Assembly (NCBI RefSeq): GCF_007830615.1
Contig: NZ_VLLI01000005.1
Location: 248,001 to 312,000, forward strand
DNA: 64,000 nucleotides
From: Mucilaginibacter frigoritolerans
GTDB taxonomy: Bacteria; Bacteroidota; Bacteroidia; Sphingobacteriales; Sphingobacteriaceae
Direction: 5' to 3'
Every line of letters begins with the position of its first letter. Position 1 is the first letter of the stretch. Below the pieces are notes generated by a model, which was not told the DNA's origin, searched no databases, and was given only the letters and a program-made list of their open reading frames with translations. Below, piece by piece: positions 14,793-23,089 of the stretch. The translations under genes and the position numbers were made by a program.

Positions 14793-15353
14793 TCAAAAAG
14801 CCAGCAACCTGTTACCAAAGGTTAGCTCCTTGTACAATGTCCATTCGCAGTACTCAGCAAAAGTGTCACGGTGCAGTATGGTGAGGCTGTTTACAGTAAA
14901 TGAAGTAATCAGGGGTTTACTTACCAGGTTGGGCCATAGCTTATTGAAGCCTGTTAGTGGGATATTGGGTACCAGCGGGATATGCGGAACGGCATTGGGC
15001 GTTTTTAAGCCTATTTGCTTATTTAGCAGCCTGAACCAGTTATTCACCTTTTCATCTGCCGCAATTTGGGTATAAATTGTTTTGGCATTATATCCTTTGC
15101 TACAATTACCGAAGCCGTTTATCTGCAATTCAATGGGCGGCATGGTGCTAATTCTTTTGGCCATTAATTCAATAGCCGGTTGTACCAAAAAAGGCTTGCA
15201 GCGTACCTGGTGCGTAATAATTAAGTTTGGTGTTCGCTTTATCCCCTCAAACTCACCAATCAGCTTTGCCGATGCGCGTTTATATCTCCCTATCTGATTT
15301 TTTACATCATCGGGCAGCGATATAACAATCAAATAATCGGCATAGCTTAACAT
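14793..15353 (-). CDS. Degenerate 2H phosphoesterase paralogue (probable pseudoenzyme)
   Basis: A 186-residue paralogue of the intact 2H protein at 9162-9788. The two align almost without gaps (GEFEGIKRTP against GEYEGLFSKA; GFNKLWPNLV against NFNKLWPHFK). In motif 1, His43 and Thr45 have become Asn43 and Ile45. In motif 2, HIT has become H124-I-P. Three of four catalytic residues are thus lost while the frame stays open, suggesting a retained non-catalytic function such as RNA or nucleotide binding, or recent decay. It is divergent from dinB over 73 bp containing a 21-bp dyad. Confidence 0.8.
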   Translation of the reverse strand: MLSYADYLIVISLPDDVKNQIGRYKRASAKLIGEFEGIKRTPNLIITHQVRCKPFLVQPAIELMAKRISTMPPIELQINGFGNCSKGYNAKTIYTQIAADEKVNNWFRLLNKQIGLKTPNAVPHIPLVPNIPLTGFNKLWPNLVSKPLITSFTVNSLTILHRDTFAEYCEWTLYKELTFGNRLLAF

Positions 15354-15379
15354 TTACAACAGATTTTTCGGACCGCTAA

Positions 15380-15400
15380 AATGCTAATTTTTTTAGTAAT
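15380..15400. promoter_or_regulatory. Shared dyad between the 2H paralogue and dinB
   Basis: Arms AATGCTAA (15380-15387) and TTAGTAAT (15393-15400) with a 5-bp spacer, the same geometry as the perfect dyad at 9813-9833. It is 27 bp from the 2H start and ends 14 bp before the dinB -7 element, overlapping its -33 region. A damage-response repressor site is plausible. Confidence 0.5.
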
Positions 15401-15414
15401 TTCAATTTATTTTT

Positions 15415-15422
15415 TACCTTTG
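15415..15422 (+). promoter_or_regulatory. -7 promoter element of dinB
   Basis: TACCTTTG, a perfect TAnnTTTG match, ends only 4 bases before the dinB ATG at 15427, so the transcript is probably leaderless or nearly so. Confidence 0.6.
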
Positions 15423-15426
15423 TTCA

Positions 15427-16611
15427 ATGTCTTTTCAACGCCAAATTGTACATATTGACCTCGATTCGTTCTTTGTATCGGTTGAGCGGAAGTTTGATCC
15501 TTCGCTTATCGGCAAGGCGGTAATTATTGGTGGCTCGGCAGATAGGGGCGTGGTGGCATCATGCAGTTATGAGGCCCGTGCATTTGGCGTACATTCGGCT
15601 ATGCCTACGCGGCAGGCTTTGCAGCTGTGCCCGCATGCTATACTGATAAGAGGTAGTCACGGGCGCTATGGCGAGGCTTCACGCGAAGTTACGGAGATCA
15701 TCCATAATGCAGTGCCACTGTATCAAAAAACATCGGTAGATGAGTTTTATATCGATTATACAGGCATGGATCGTTTCCATAACGCTTACCAGCATGCCAG
15801 CGAGTTAAGGCAGAAGATTATGCGGGATACAGGTTTACCTATTTCCTTCGGGATGGCATCGGGCAAAACGGTGGCCAAGATGGCTACCAACGAGGCCAAA
15901 CCTAACGGACAATTGCTGATACCACATGGTAAGGAAAAAGAGTTCCTGGCACCCTTAAACATTAACAAGATACCGGGATTGGGCGAAAGCACCAGCCAGA
16001 AGCTGTACCAGTACGGCATTGAAAAGATAGGCGACCTGCAAAAGGCAGATATCCGCTTTCTGGAAGCCATTTTGGGCAAGGCGGGCAAGTTTATCTGGGA
16101 ACGGGCCAATGGTATTGACCATAGTGAGATTATTCCGTATAGCGACCGTAAATCCATCTCTACCGAGCATACTTTTCATACCAATATAGCCGATAAGAAT
16201 GCCATAGAAACCATCCTCGTATCCATGACGGAGGAATTGGCCTACAAGCTGCGCAAGGAGAACAAAGTAGCTTCCTGCCTGGCTATAAAGGTGCGCTATG
16301 CCAATTTTGAAACCCATACCCAGCAGGAAAAGATAAGCCTAACCGCAGCTGAGCATATTTTAATACCGGGTGTTAAAAACCTATTGAAAAAAGCCTGGAA
16401 CCAGTACCGCCCCATCAGGCTGATAGGCGTAAGATTGAGCGACCTATGCAGCGGCAGCTATCAGATAAATCTTTTTGATGATAACGAGGAGCGCATAAAG
16501 CTATACAAGGCCATGGATAAGATCAACTTTAAGTTCGGCGAAAAAACCGTGTGCCGGGCCGCCGGTATGGAAATTGGTACGAGGAACTTTAATCCGTTTA
16601 TGAGGGGGTAA
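15427..16611 (+). CDS. dinB: DNA polymerase IV (Y-family, translesion)
   Basis: A 394-residue translesion DNA polymerase. Catalytic acidic residues are D11 (IDLDSFF) and D105-E106 (SVDEFYID). The fingers/palm motif SCSYEARAFGVHSAMP and the KTVAKMATNEAKPNG segment are intact, followed by helix-hairpin-helix INKIPGLGE and a little-finger domain. A beta-clamp-binding motif QINLF lies at residues 346-350, followed by an extra 44-residue tail, so the motif is internal rather than C-terminal. It is divergent from the degenerate 2H gene, with a shared dyad over its promoter. Damage-inducible control is inferred; function as Pol IV is well supported. Confidence 0.95.
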   Translation: MSFQRQIVHIDLDSFFVSVERKFDPSLIGKAVIIGGSADRGVVASCSYEARAFGVHSAMPTRQALQLCPHAILIRGSHGRYGEASREVTEIIHNAVPLYQKTSVDEFYIDYTGMDRFHNAYQHASELRQKIMRDTGLPISFGMASGKTVAKMATNEAKPNGQLLIPHGKEKEFLAPLNINKIPGLGESTSQKLYQYGIEKIGDLQKADIRFLEAILGKAGKFIWERANGIDHSEIIPYSDRKSISTEHTFHTNIADKNAIETILVSMTEELAYKLRKENKVASCLAIKVRYANFETHTQQEKISLTAAEHILIPGVKNLLKKAWNQYRPIRLIGVRLSDLCSGSYQINLFDDNEERIKLYKAMDKINFKFGEKTVCRAAGMEIGTRNFNPFMRG

Positions 16612-16666
16612 GGAAGGTGAAAGTTCTTAGGCCTTAAGCTGTTAAAAAACAGTATATTTATAACCT

Positions 16667-17998
16667 ATGATCTTATCTAAAAGATGTATTCTGTTTGTAG
16701 CCTTGTTTATTTTTGCTGCCTGTAAAAAGCAATCCCAGCCTCCTTTAAAACCGGTAACACCATCATCAATTTATAAAATTGAGCTGGTTAGCGGGGCTAA
16801 TCAAACCGATACGGTTGGTCATCAGCTTAAAACAGAGGTGCTAGTTAACGTTTATAAAAATGGCGCTCTTTATGGCAATTCATTAGTGTATTTCCAGGTT
16901 AGCGGGGGCTGTTCTGACGATTATTCGGTATATTCTTTTACCGCAGTGCAGGAGGGTATTAATGGCTACAACTGGAACCTGAATGAAGTACCAGGTGTAC
17001 AAACCTTAAAGATAGTTTTGTGCGATCTTCAAAAAAATCATCTTGACTCTATCTCCATTACTGCAAATGCTTTAAAAGCTTCAGGAAAAGGAATACTCAC
17101 ACCAGCTTGTGTAGGGGTTGTACCAACCAATGGCCCCGAGTTTTATAAGCTTAATTCAGGCCGTATTATTGCAAACTTTGTTGGCTCACCCAGATATTCG
17201 GATGATAATGGGATAAGCTGGCGGCCAATCACTGCGCTTAATAACGCTATGGTTCGTAAAATGGTAATAGCTCCCGATGATAAGATCTTCGCATTGGTGT
17301 CAGGCGGTTTAATTTACTCTGCCGATAAGGGCATTACCTGGTCATTATTGGTTAAAGATGATCCGTTTAATATTTCCCTTACAGATATTACCTATACCCG
17401 TAACGGTAAGCTTTTTTATGCCGATAATACCGGTTCAAGAAATATTTACCTGTCAACAAATAACGGTAAGTCGTTTAAAACAATTTCCTTACCTGGTATT
17501 TATGGAGATTTGAACTTTTATGGATTAGCTGAACAAAGCAACGGTAATTTATACATTTTGGGTGATGCCGGAGCCTTATTGAAATCAACAGACGGAGGGG
17601 TAAACTGGAGCCTGGTTAATGCTTACAATAGTGCCAGCAGGGTACTTTACGAAGCTATGTTTATTGATGATAACGATAATATTTACCTATGGAGGAATGA
17701 TTATACCCCGGGTTTATACGTATCAACAGACAATACCCAAACTGTTAGCCGGATAAACTTTAACCCCGATGTTTTTGCTGCGCCCGATATTTATGCTGAC
17801 CAAATAACCAAACAGCATGATGGTTATTACTACATCCGTACAGTGGTGGATGGGGTTTACCGTACAAAGGATTTTGTAAATATTGAGCATCTGAACTCCA
17901 GGTATAATTTAAAGGTAACTGATGCAGTGATAGCTAATAATAATAATCTGATAGTGGCAACAGGCGAATACAGGGCATTATGGTATATTCCTAATTAA
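16667..17998 (+). CDS. Lipoprotein with BNR/Asp-box (sialidase-like) beta-propeller repeats
   Basis: A 443-residue lipoprotein. The signal peptide ends in the lipobox FAAC (C19) followed by KKQS. After an Ig-like N-terminal part there are repeated Asp-box motifs, S-x-D-x-G-x-x-W or variants: SDDNGISW, SADKGITW, STNNGKSF, STDGGVNW, STDNTQTV. These mark a beta-propeller as in sialidases and Ycf48-like proteins. No sialidase catalytic Arg triad can be confidently assigned, so a binding or scaffold role at the outer membrane is as likely as hydrolysis. Monocistronic. Confidence 0.8.
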   Translation: MILSKRCILFVALFIFAACKKQSQPPLKPVTPSSIYKIELVSGANQTDTVGHQLKTEVLVNVYKNGALYGNSLVYFQVSGGCSDDYSVYSFTAVQEGINGYNWNLNEVPGVQTLKIVLCDLQKNHLDSISITANALKASGKGILTPACVGVVPTNGPEFYKLNSGRIIANFVGSPRYSDDNGISWRPITALNNAMVRKMVIAPDDKIFALVSGGLIYSADKGITWSLLVKDDPFNISLTDITYTRNGKLFYADNTGSRNIYLSTNNGKSFKTISLPGIYGDLNFYGLAEQSNGNLYILGDAGALLKSTDGGVNWSLVNAYNSASRVLYEAMFIDDNDNIYLWRNDYTPGLYVSTDNTQTVSRINFNPDVFAAPDIYADQITKQHDGYYYIRTVVDGVYRTKDFVNIEHLNSRYNLKVTDAVIANNNNLIVATGEYRALWYIPN

Positions 17999-18060
17999 CA
18001 GGTTATGTTTTATTAGAAAATGCTTTTTAACTTTGTGAGCGTTGTTTAAATAGAACTTAG

Positions 18061-18572
18061 TTATAGCTCTTTCCTCATCAGTAAATCAACCTGGCGGTCA
18101 TCGCCTAAAAAGAAATCGTGGCTGCCGAATGGTTTAAATCCGCTGTGTTCATAAAACCCGATGGCTTGTTTGTTATGTTCCCATACCCCCAGCCAGATAT
18201 AGCCGAATTGTTTGTTTAGGGCGATATCTATGGCAAAGTTCAGCAACAGTTTCCCGATTTTTTTACCATGATGTTCGCCCGATACGTAGATGCGCTCGAT
18301 CTCCAGCGTGTCATTACTCTGTGGTTCCGTTTGGGCATTGCCGAAATTTAACTTCATGTAGCCACCAATTTCATTGTCAACAATGGCAAAATAAAACTCA
18401 GAATCAGGATTACTCAGCTCGGTGTGGATTTTTTCGGGAGTAAAAGCCACAGCAGAGTAGGCCTCCATGTTTTCGGGCGTATTTAAATGGGCAAAGAATT
18501 CGTAAAATGTTTTTTACTGAACGCTCGCAAAGCATCCGCATCGGCTATTGTTACTTTTTGGATAGAAACCAT
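18061..18572 (-). pseudogene. GNAT acetyltransferase disrupted by a -1 frameshift
   Basis: The intact downstream frame (135 codons from 18468) encodes most of a GNAT: LEIERIYVSGEHHGKKIGKLLL (acyl-CoA loop) and IGFYEHSGFKPFG. The missing N-terminus is present in another frame: from the ATG ending at 18572, MVSIQKVTIADADALRAF runs to the six-T run at 18510-18515 (AAAAAA on the coding strand). Adding one A there restores SKKTFYEFFAHLNTPEN into MEAYSAVAFTPEKI. The full protein would be 170 residues. The cause is either a recent inactivating slip, slippage-based switching, or a homopolymer sequencing error. Confidence 0.85.
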
Positions 18573-18630
18573 TTTGACTTGAATAGGACGCTAATTTGAA
18601 AATGTTTTTTAATTTTTTATAATCAATTCC

Positions 18631-19221
18631 TTAGTCAAACTGCTCTTGCAAACGTATCAGCCTGTCGATCATTAAATTGAGCTTTTCCTCTTCGTTTTTA
18701 AACATGCGTGGTTTCACGTAAAAAGTAATAAACAGAAACCAGGTAGTGATGGAGCCGTAAGTGATTAGCTTAAAATATAGCGGGGCATCTTCCAGTACTT
18801 CAACAAAGTAAAGGCCAAGCCCGGTGCTGATCATCAGCATAAAAATATAATAAAACCAGCCTATAACCTTGCTGCGGTTGCGTTGATATTCTTTTAAACT
18901 ATTGAGGTATTCGGTTGGGTTAAGGGTTAAATCGTGTTTGTTTAAAATATGGTAATGCCTGATAACCAGTGACAGGTAGGTGATCATGGTAACCAGTATA
19001 ATTAATATACCGATGGTGGTAGCAGGGGAGCGGAAGGCAAAAAACAACGTGACGATAAACGAACACACAATAAGGGCTATCATAGCCACAATAACCCAGT
19101 ATAGTTTATTGGTTATGCCCCGGATACCTTTTTTTACCTGCTTCAGCACATCATCCACCGAAAGCTTGTCGGCTGCTGGCTGTCCCTGCCATACCGACAT
19201 TAAGTGCTCAAACTCTTTCAT
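18631..19221 (-). CDS. Four-helix membrane protein co-encoded with an ECF sigma factor
   Basis: A 196-residue integral membrane protein. A cytoplasmic N-terminus of about 40 residues (FEHLMSVWQGQPAADKLSV) is followed by membrane helices at about 43-62, 68-87, 120-140 and 150-168, then a charged tail. Its start overlaps the end of the sigma factor gene by 14 bp, implying translational coupling and an anti-sigma or signal-sensing role. It lacks a recognisable zinc anti-sigma motif. Proteins of this architecture are common behind ECF sigma genes in Bacteroidota; the anti-sigma role is inference. Confidence 0.8.
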   Translation of the reverse strand: MKEFEHLMSVWQGQPAADKLSVDDVLKQVKKGIRGITNKLYWVIVAMIALIVCSFIVTLFFAFRSPATTIGILIILVTMITYLSLVIRHYHILNKHDLTLNPTEYLNSLKEYQRNRSKVIGWFYYIFMLMISTGLGLYFVEVLEDAPLYFKLITYGSITTWFLFITFYVKPRMFKNEEEKLNLMIDRLIRLQEQFD

Positions 19222-19705
19222 AGTGGTTGTATAATTCTGTTAATTTCTGTTTTATACGATATATTTTCACCCGCAGATTTCCCTCCGATATCCCTGAAAC
19301 TTCCGCAATTTCAGGATATGGCACCTCATCAAGCACCAATGTAATAATTATTCTTTCCGACTCTTCCAACTTCGATATACATTTATAGAGCAGTGCAACC
19401 TGCTCGTTTTTTTCTGATAGTTCTTCTTTTTTTGTTTCTGCAATAAGTGGTGTAAGTTCATCCTTTGCCTGTCGCTTTTCCGAGCGCAGGTAAGTTAAAC
19501 AGGTATTAACAGCAATGCGGTAAATCCAGGTTGATATCATGGCCTGATTTCTGAATTTATCGAGATTTTGCCAAACCTTTAAAAAAGTTTCCTGTAACAG
19601 ATCGCTCGCAGCATCATCGTCCCCCGTATAGCCATAGCACAAGTGATAGATCTTTTTTGAATTGGCTTCGTAAATCTTCTTAAAAGCTGCTTCTTTGTCT
19701 GCCAC
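19208..19705 (-). CDS. ECF-type RNA polymerase sigma factor
   Basis: A 165-residue sigma-70 family factor. Region 2 is seen as YHLCYGYTGDDDAASDLLQETFLKVWQNL and STWIYRIAVNTCLTYLR (about residues 19-75). Region 4 is seen as ISKLEESERIIITLVLDEVPYPEIAEV-type helix-turn-helix ending NLRVKIYRIKQKL. It is co-transcribed with the membrane protein at 18631 through a 14-bp overlap, the usual arrangement for a sigma factor held by a membrane partner. A conserved hypothetical gene lies 44 bp upstream on the same strand. Targets are unknown. Confidence 0.93.
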   Translation of the reverse strand: MADKEAAFKKIYEANSKKIYHLCYGYTGDDDAASDLLQETFLKVWQNLDKFRNQAMISTWIYRIAVNTCLTYLRSEKRQAKDELTPLIAETKKEELSEKNEQVALLYKCISKLEESERIIITLVLDEVPYPEIAEVSGISEGNLRVKIYRIKQKLTELYNHYERV

Positions 19706-19749
19706 TATCAGTTAATTTTTATTGTTTAGATGTTGTGTTGTATCAAATG

Positions 19750-20277
19750 TTACAACGGATATTCATTCTTATAAAACCACGGAAACTTCTTGTCTGCCTC
19801 TTCCAGCAAAGTGTTGTATTCCTGGTGATAATCAAACTGCATATCCTCGTGCAATTTACTAATCAGTGTTTTTATTTTTTCTACCTGCCTGGTCAGTATC
19901 AGCCTTAAAGGCTTGTATCCTGATTTTCTTTCTGTATACTGGAGGTAATTATAGCAAAAGTTCAGCAACAGGTCAATCTCCGCCTGTTTGGATGCCATAA
20001 ATTTGGTGTACTTGGTTATCAGTCTTAAAATTTTACGGATGCTCTTAGCCGCCGCATAGCTCTGTGATGGCAGCTGACTAAACATAAAACCAACCTCACC
20101 CTTCACTTTCTCTGTAAAGGCTTGCTCATCGTTCGCTTCAAAAAGAAGGTAAGCCAATAGCTCCTTATTCTCTTTTTTATAACGAGCCAAACGCAGGCAC
20201 AGTTCGGCAACTTGTACGGACGACAAATGCTGAACTTCTTTCTTTATATCACTTAATCCATAGGTGGTGATGCTCAT
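19750..20277 (-). CDS. Conserved hypothetical helical protein
   Basis: A 175-residue predicted all-helical soluble protein (LSSVQVAELCLRLARYKKENKELLAYLLFEA; YCYNYLQ-like segment near residue 110; ending DKKFPWFYKNEYPL). No enzyme motif or signal peptide is visible. It is the first gene of the minus-strand set with the ECF sigma factor, 44 bp upstream, so it may share a promoter. The start lies close to the intergenic palindromic repeat. I do not recognise the family with certainty. Confidence 0.65.
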   Translation of the reverse strand: MSITTYGLSDIKKEVQHLSSVQVAELCLRLARYKKENKELLAYLLFEANDEQAFTEKVKGEVGFMFSQLPSQSYAAAKSIRKILRLITKYTKFMASKQAEIDLLLNFCYNYLQYTERKSGYKPLRLILTRQVEKIKTLISKLHEDMQFDYHQEYNTLLEEADKKFPWFYKNEYPL

Positions 20278-20310
20278 GGTGGTGCAAATTAGTAAAATAT
20301 GGTGAAATTA

Positions 20311-20471
20311 TTAACTCACCCGATCGACGCTTCGCTGGATCACTCTCTCTACGACAAGTCGTAAAGAGGGAAGAGAAAACAGTTTAAATTATTCACCTAT
20401 CCATTTTTATTCCCTCTTTTTTGCTTGCAAAAGAGAGGGATGTCGAGCGAAGCAATGACAAGGTGAGTAAA
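20311..20471. repeat. Intergenic composite palindromic repeat (REP/MITE-like)
   Basis: About 160 bp with outer arms TTAACTCACC (20311-20320) and GGTGAGTAAA (20462-20471), inner matching arms around GCTTCGCT / AGCGAAGC, and two internal hairpins: ACGAC-AA-GTCGT flanked by CTCT/AGAG near 20342-20370, and CCCTCTTTTTTGC-TT-GCAAAAGAGAGGG near 20412-20440. It fills most of the 335-bp gap between the divergent genes at 20277 and 20613. No coding potential. Probably a dispersed non-autonomous element; copy number cannot be judged here. Confidence 0.7.
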
Positions 20472-20612
20472 CTATGCGCCATACACAGTAACAATTTCAT
20501 AGTTAAATGTTTTATCAACAATTATTCTCTTGATAATTTGGTTTAAATGAATAATATTGTGTTACCAATTATTAATCCTTTACGTGCTTTAATTTCTTTA
20601 ACCAGTTAAATT

Positions 20613-22328
20613 ATGTCTGCAGACACTGTTAATATAAACGGTAAGGCTAAGGCCAATAATACTTATGATGCAATTGTAATAGGCTCCGGTATAAGCGGTG
20701 GCTGGGCAGCCAAAGAGCTAACCGAACGTGGTCTTAAAACGATTATGTTAGAGCGCGGACGTAATTTTGAGCATCTGAAAGATTATAAAACTGCTGCAAA
20801 AGATCCCTGGGAATTTGAACACCGGGGTGCCATTACACTGGAGCAGCGCAAAGTTAGGCCGGTAATATCACGCGGATGGGGAGCTACAGAGCCTATAATG
20901 GACTACTGGGCCAACGAAGAAGAGGCCCCTTATACGGAGATTAAACCTTTTAACTGGTGGCGCTCATACCAATTGGGCGGTAGATCTATTTTATGGGGCA
21001 GACAAAGCTACCGCTGGAGCGATTTTGATTTTGAAGCGAATTTAAAAGATGGCTGGGCCATTGACTGGCCTATACGCTATAAAGATTTGGCACCATGGTA
21101 TGATCATGTAGAGAAGTTTGCGGGAGTAAACGGCACACTGGAAGGGCTTCCCCAATTACCGGACGGACACTTTTTAAAGCCGATGGAGCTGAATGTAGTG
21201 GAAAAAGATGTAGCGGCACGTATCAAAAAACACTATAACAATACACGCCATATGATTATTGGCCGCAGTGCCAATTTAACGGAGGCCATACCGGGCAGAA
21301 CAGCTTGTCATTTCCGCAACCGTTGCTGGGAGGGATGCCCGTTTGGAGGATATTTCAGTACACAATCATCAACCTTACCGGCCGCAGTGGCTACTGGTAA
21401 TTTAACGGTGAGGCCGTTTTCTATCGTTACCAAAATCATCTATGATAAAGATACCCAAAAGGCTACCGGCGTAGAGATTATAGATGCAGAAACGCATCAA
21501 ACCTATGAATATCACGCTAAAATAGTTTTCGTAAATGCATCCACCCTAAACAGTGCCTGGGTGCTGATGAATTCGGCTACCGACATTTGGCCGGGTGGCT
21601 TAGGCAGCAGCAGCGGTGAGCTGGGGCATAATATTATGGATCATCACTATAATCTCGGTGCATCAGGCGTAATGGAGGGTTATGAAGATAAATATACTTT
21701 CGGGCGCAGACCAAATGGTGTTTATGTAGTGCGTTTTGCCAACCTGTTTAATGATAAGCGCGATTATATCCGCGGCTTTGGTTACCAGGGCGGTGCGGGG
21801 CGTGAAGGATGGAGCCGCAACGTAGCGGAACTGAATATCGGTGCAGCCTTTAAAGAAGCCTTAACAGAACCGGGACAATGGACGATAGGTATAGGCGGTT
21901 TCGGCGAATTGCTGCCTTACCACGAAAATAAGATCACCCTCGATCCCGTAAGGAAAGATAAATGGGGGCTGTCTATATTGGCTATGGACGCCGAAATAAA
22001 AGATAATGAGAAAAAGATGCGGGTAGATATTGTGAAGGAAGCCAGGGAGATGCTGGAAGTTGCCGGAGTGAAGCAAATTACCACATGGGATCATGGACAT
22101 AACGTTGGCGATGGCATCCACGAGATGGGTACTGCACGTATGGGTCGCGATCCTAAAACATCAGTGTTGAATGGCAATAACCAGGTTTGGGATGCTAAAA
22201 ACGTATTTGTAACCGATGGTGCCAGCATGGTATCGTCAGCCTGTCAAAATCCATCATTAACCTACATGGCTTTAACTGCCAGGGCTGCTAACTTTGCTGT
22301 AGATGAATTAAAAAAAGGGAATATCTAA
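20613..22328 (+). CDS. GMC-family FAD-dependent oxidoreductase
   Basis: A 571-residue glucose-methanol-choline oxidoreductase. The FAD Rossmann motif GSGISG is at residues 24-29. C-terminal catalytic candidates are H503 (GIHEMGTARMG) and N546 (CQNPSLTYMA). A cysteine-bearing insert (CHFRNRCWEGCPFGG) lies near residue 230. There is no signal peptide or Tat motif and no small gluconate-dehydrogenase-type subunit nearby. Relatives in Bacteroidota oxidise sugars or glycosides, some at C3; substrate not determinable. A ThuA-like gene follows after 13 bp, linking it to the 3-keto-sugar type of metabolism (inference). Confidence 0.88.
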   Translation: MSADTVNINGKAKANNTYDAIVIGSGISGGWAAKELTERGLKTIMLERGRNFEHLKDYKTAAKDPWEFEHRGAITLEQRKVRPVISRGWGATEPIMDYWANEEEAPYTEIKPFNWWRSYQLGGRSILWGRQSYRWSDFDFEANLKDGWAIDWPIRYKDLAPWYDHVEKFAGVNGTLEGLPQLPDGHFLKPMELNVVEKDVAARIKKHYNNTRHMIIGRSANLTEAIPGRTACHFRNRCWEGCPFGGYFSTQSSTLPAAVATGNLTVRPFSIVTKIIYDKDTQKATGVEIIDAETHQTYEYHAKIVFVNASTLNSAWVLMNSATDIWPGGLGSSSGELGHNIMDHHYNLGASGVMEGYEDKYTFGRRPNGVYVVRFANLFNDKRDYIRGFGYQGGAGREGWSRNVAELNIGAAFKEALTEPGQWTIGIGGFGELLPYHENKITLDPVRKDKWGLSILAMDAEIKDNEKKMRVDIVKEAREMLEVAGVKQITTWDHGHNVGDGIHEMGTARMGRDPKTSVLNGNNQVWDAKNVFVTDGASMVSSACQNPSLTYMALTARAANFAVDELKKGNI

Positions 22329-22341
22329 CTATATACACATC

Positions 22342-23061
22342 ATGAAAAACAAACTGCTTCTTATCATTCTTTTGAGCCTGTTTACCTCAGGTTTATTTGC
22401 TAAACAAAGGTTGCTGATCTTTAGTAAAACAGTAGGATGGCACCATACGTCAATCCCGGCAGGTATTACCGCCATTATAAAATTGGGACAGGAGAATAAT
22501 TTTGATGTAGATACTACCATTGATGCCCGCAAGTTTACTTATGCTAATTTAAAGCAATATGCCGCCGTTATCTTTTTGAATACCACCGGCGATGTTTTGG
22601 ATATTGCACAGCAAGCCGAATTTGAAAAGTATATTAAAGCAGGTGGTGGTTTTGTGGGCGTACATTCGGCTACGGATACAGAATACGATTGGCCATGGTA
22701 TGGTAACCTGGTTGGAGCTTACTTTAAGAGCCATCCTGCCCAGCAAACTGCCGTTTTTCATGTGGTTGACCGTGATTTTATTGCTACCAAACACCTGCCT
22801 GCAGAATGGAAAAGGTTTGATGAGCTATACAATTTTAAATGGATATCGCCGGATATTCATGTGCTGATCACTATTGATGAAAAGACTTATACTGGTGGCA
22901 CAAACGGTGATAACCATCCAATGAGCTGGTATCACGATTATGATGGAGGCAGATCATTTTATACTGCTTTGGGTCATACCGATGAATCGTACGTTGATCC
23001 GCTTTATTTGAAACATTTACTGGGTGGTATTGAATATGCCATGGGTAATGCCGGTAAATAA
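22342..23061 (+). CDS. ThuA-like domain protein (secreted)
   Basis: A 239-residue protein with a signal peptide (LLLIILLSLFTSGLFAKQ, cleaved about residue 20), then a ThuA-like class I glutamine-amidotransferase-fold domain: RLLIFSKTVGWHHTSIP, GGGFVGVHSATDTEYDWPWYG, and NHPMSWYHDYDGGRSFYTALGHT. Rhizobial ThuA takes part in use of 3-keto-trehalose-type sugars; in Bacteroidota the domain is frequent near glycoside-oxidising systems. It is tightly coupled to the upstream GMC oxidoreductase. The mature protein should be periplasmic, while the GMC enzyme shows no export signal, so direct substrate channelling is uncertain. Confidence 0.87.
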   Translation: MKNKLLLIILLSLFTSGLFAKQRLLIFSKTVGWHHTSIPAGITAIIKLGQENNFDVDTTIDARKFTYANLKQYAAVIFLNTTGDVLDIAQQAEFEKYIKAGGGFVGVHSATDTEYDWPWYGNLVGAYFKSHPAQQTAVFHVVDRDFIATKHLPAEWKRFDELYNFKWISPDIHVLITIDEKTYTGGTNGDNHPMSWYHDYDGGRSFYTALGHTDESYVDPLYLKHLLGGIEYAMGNAGK

Positions 23062-23089
23062 AGACGATGCAGCAAACGACCTCCTTATT

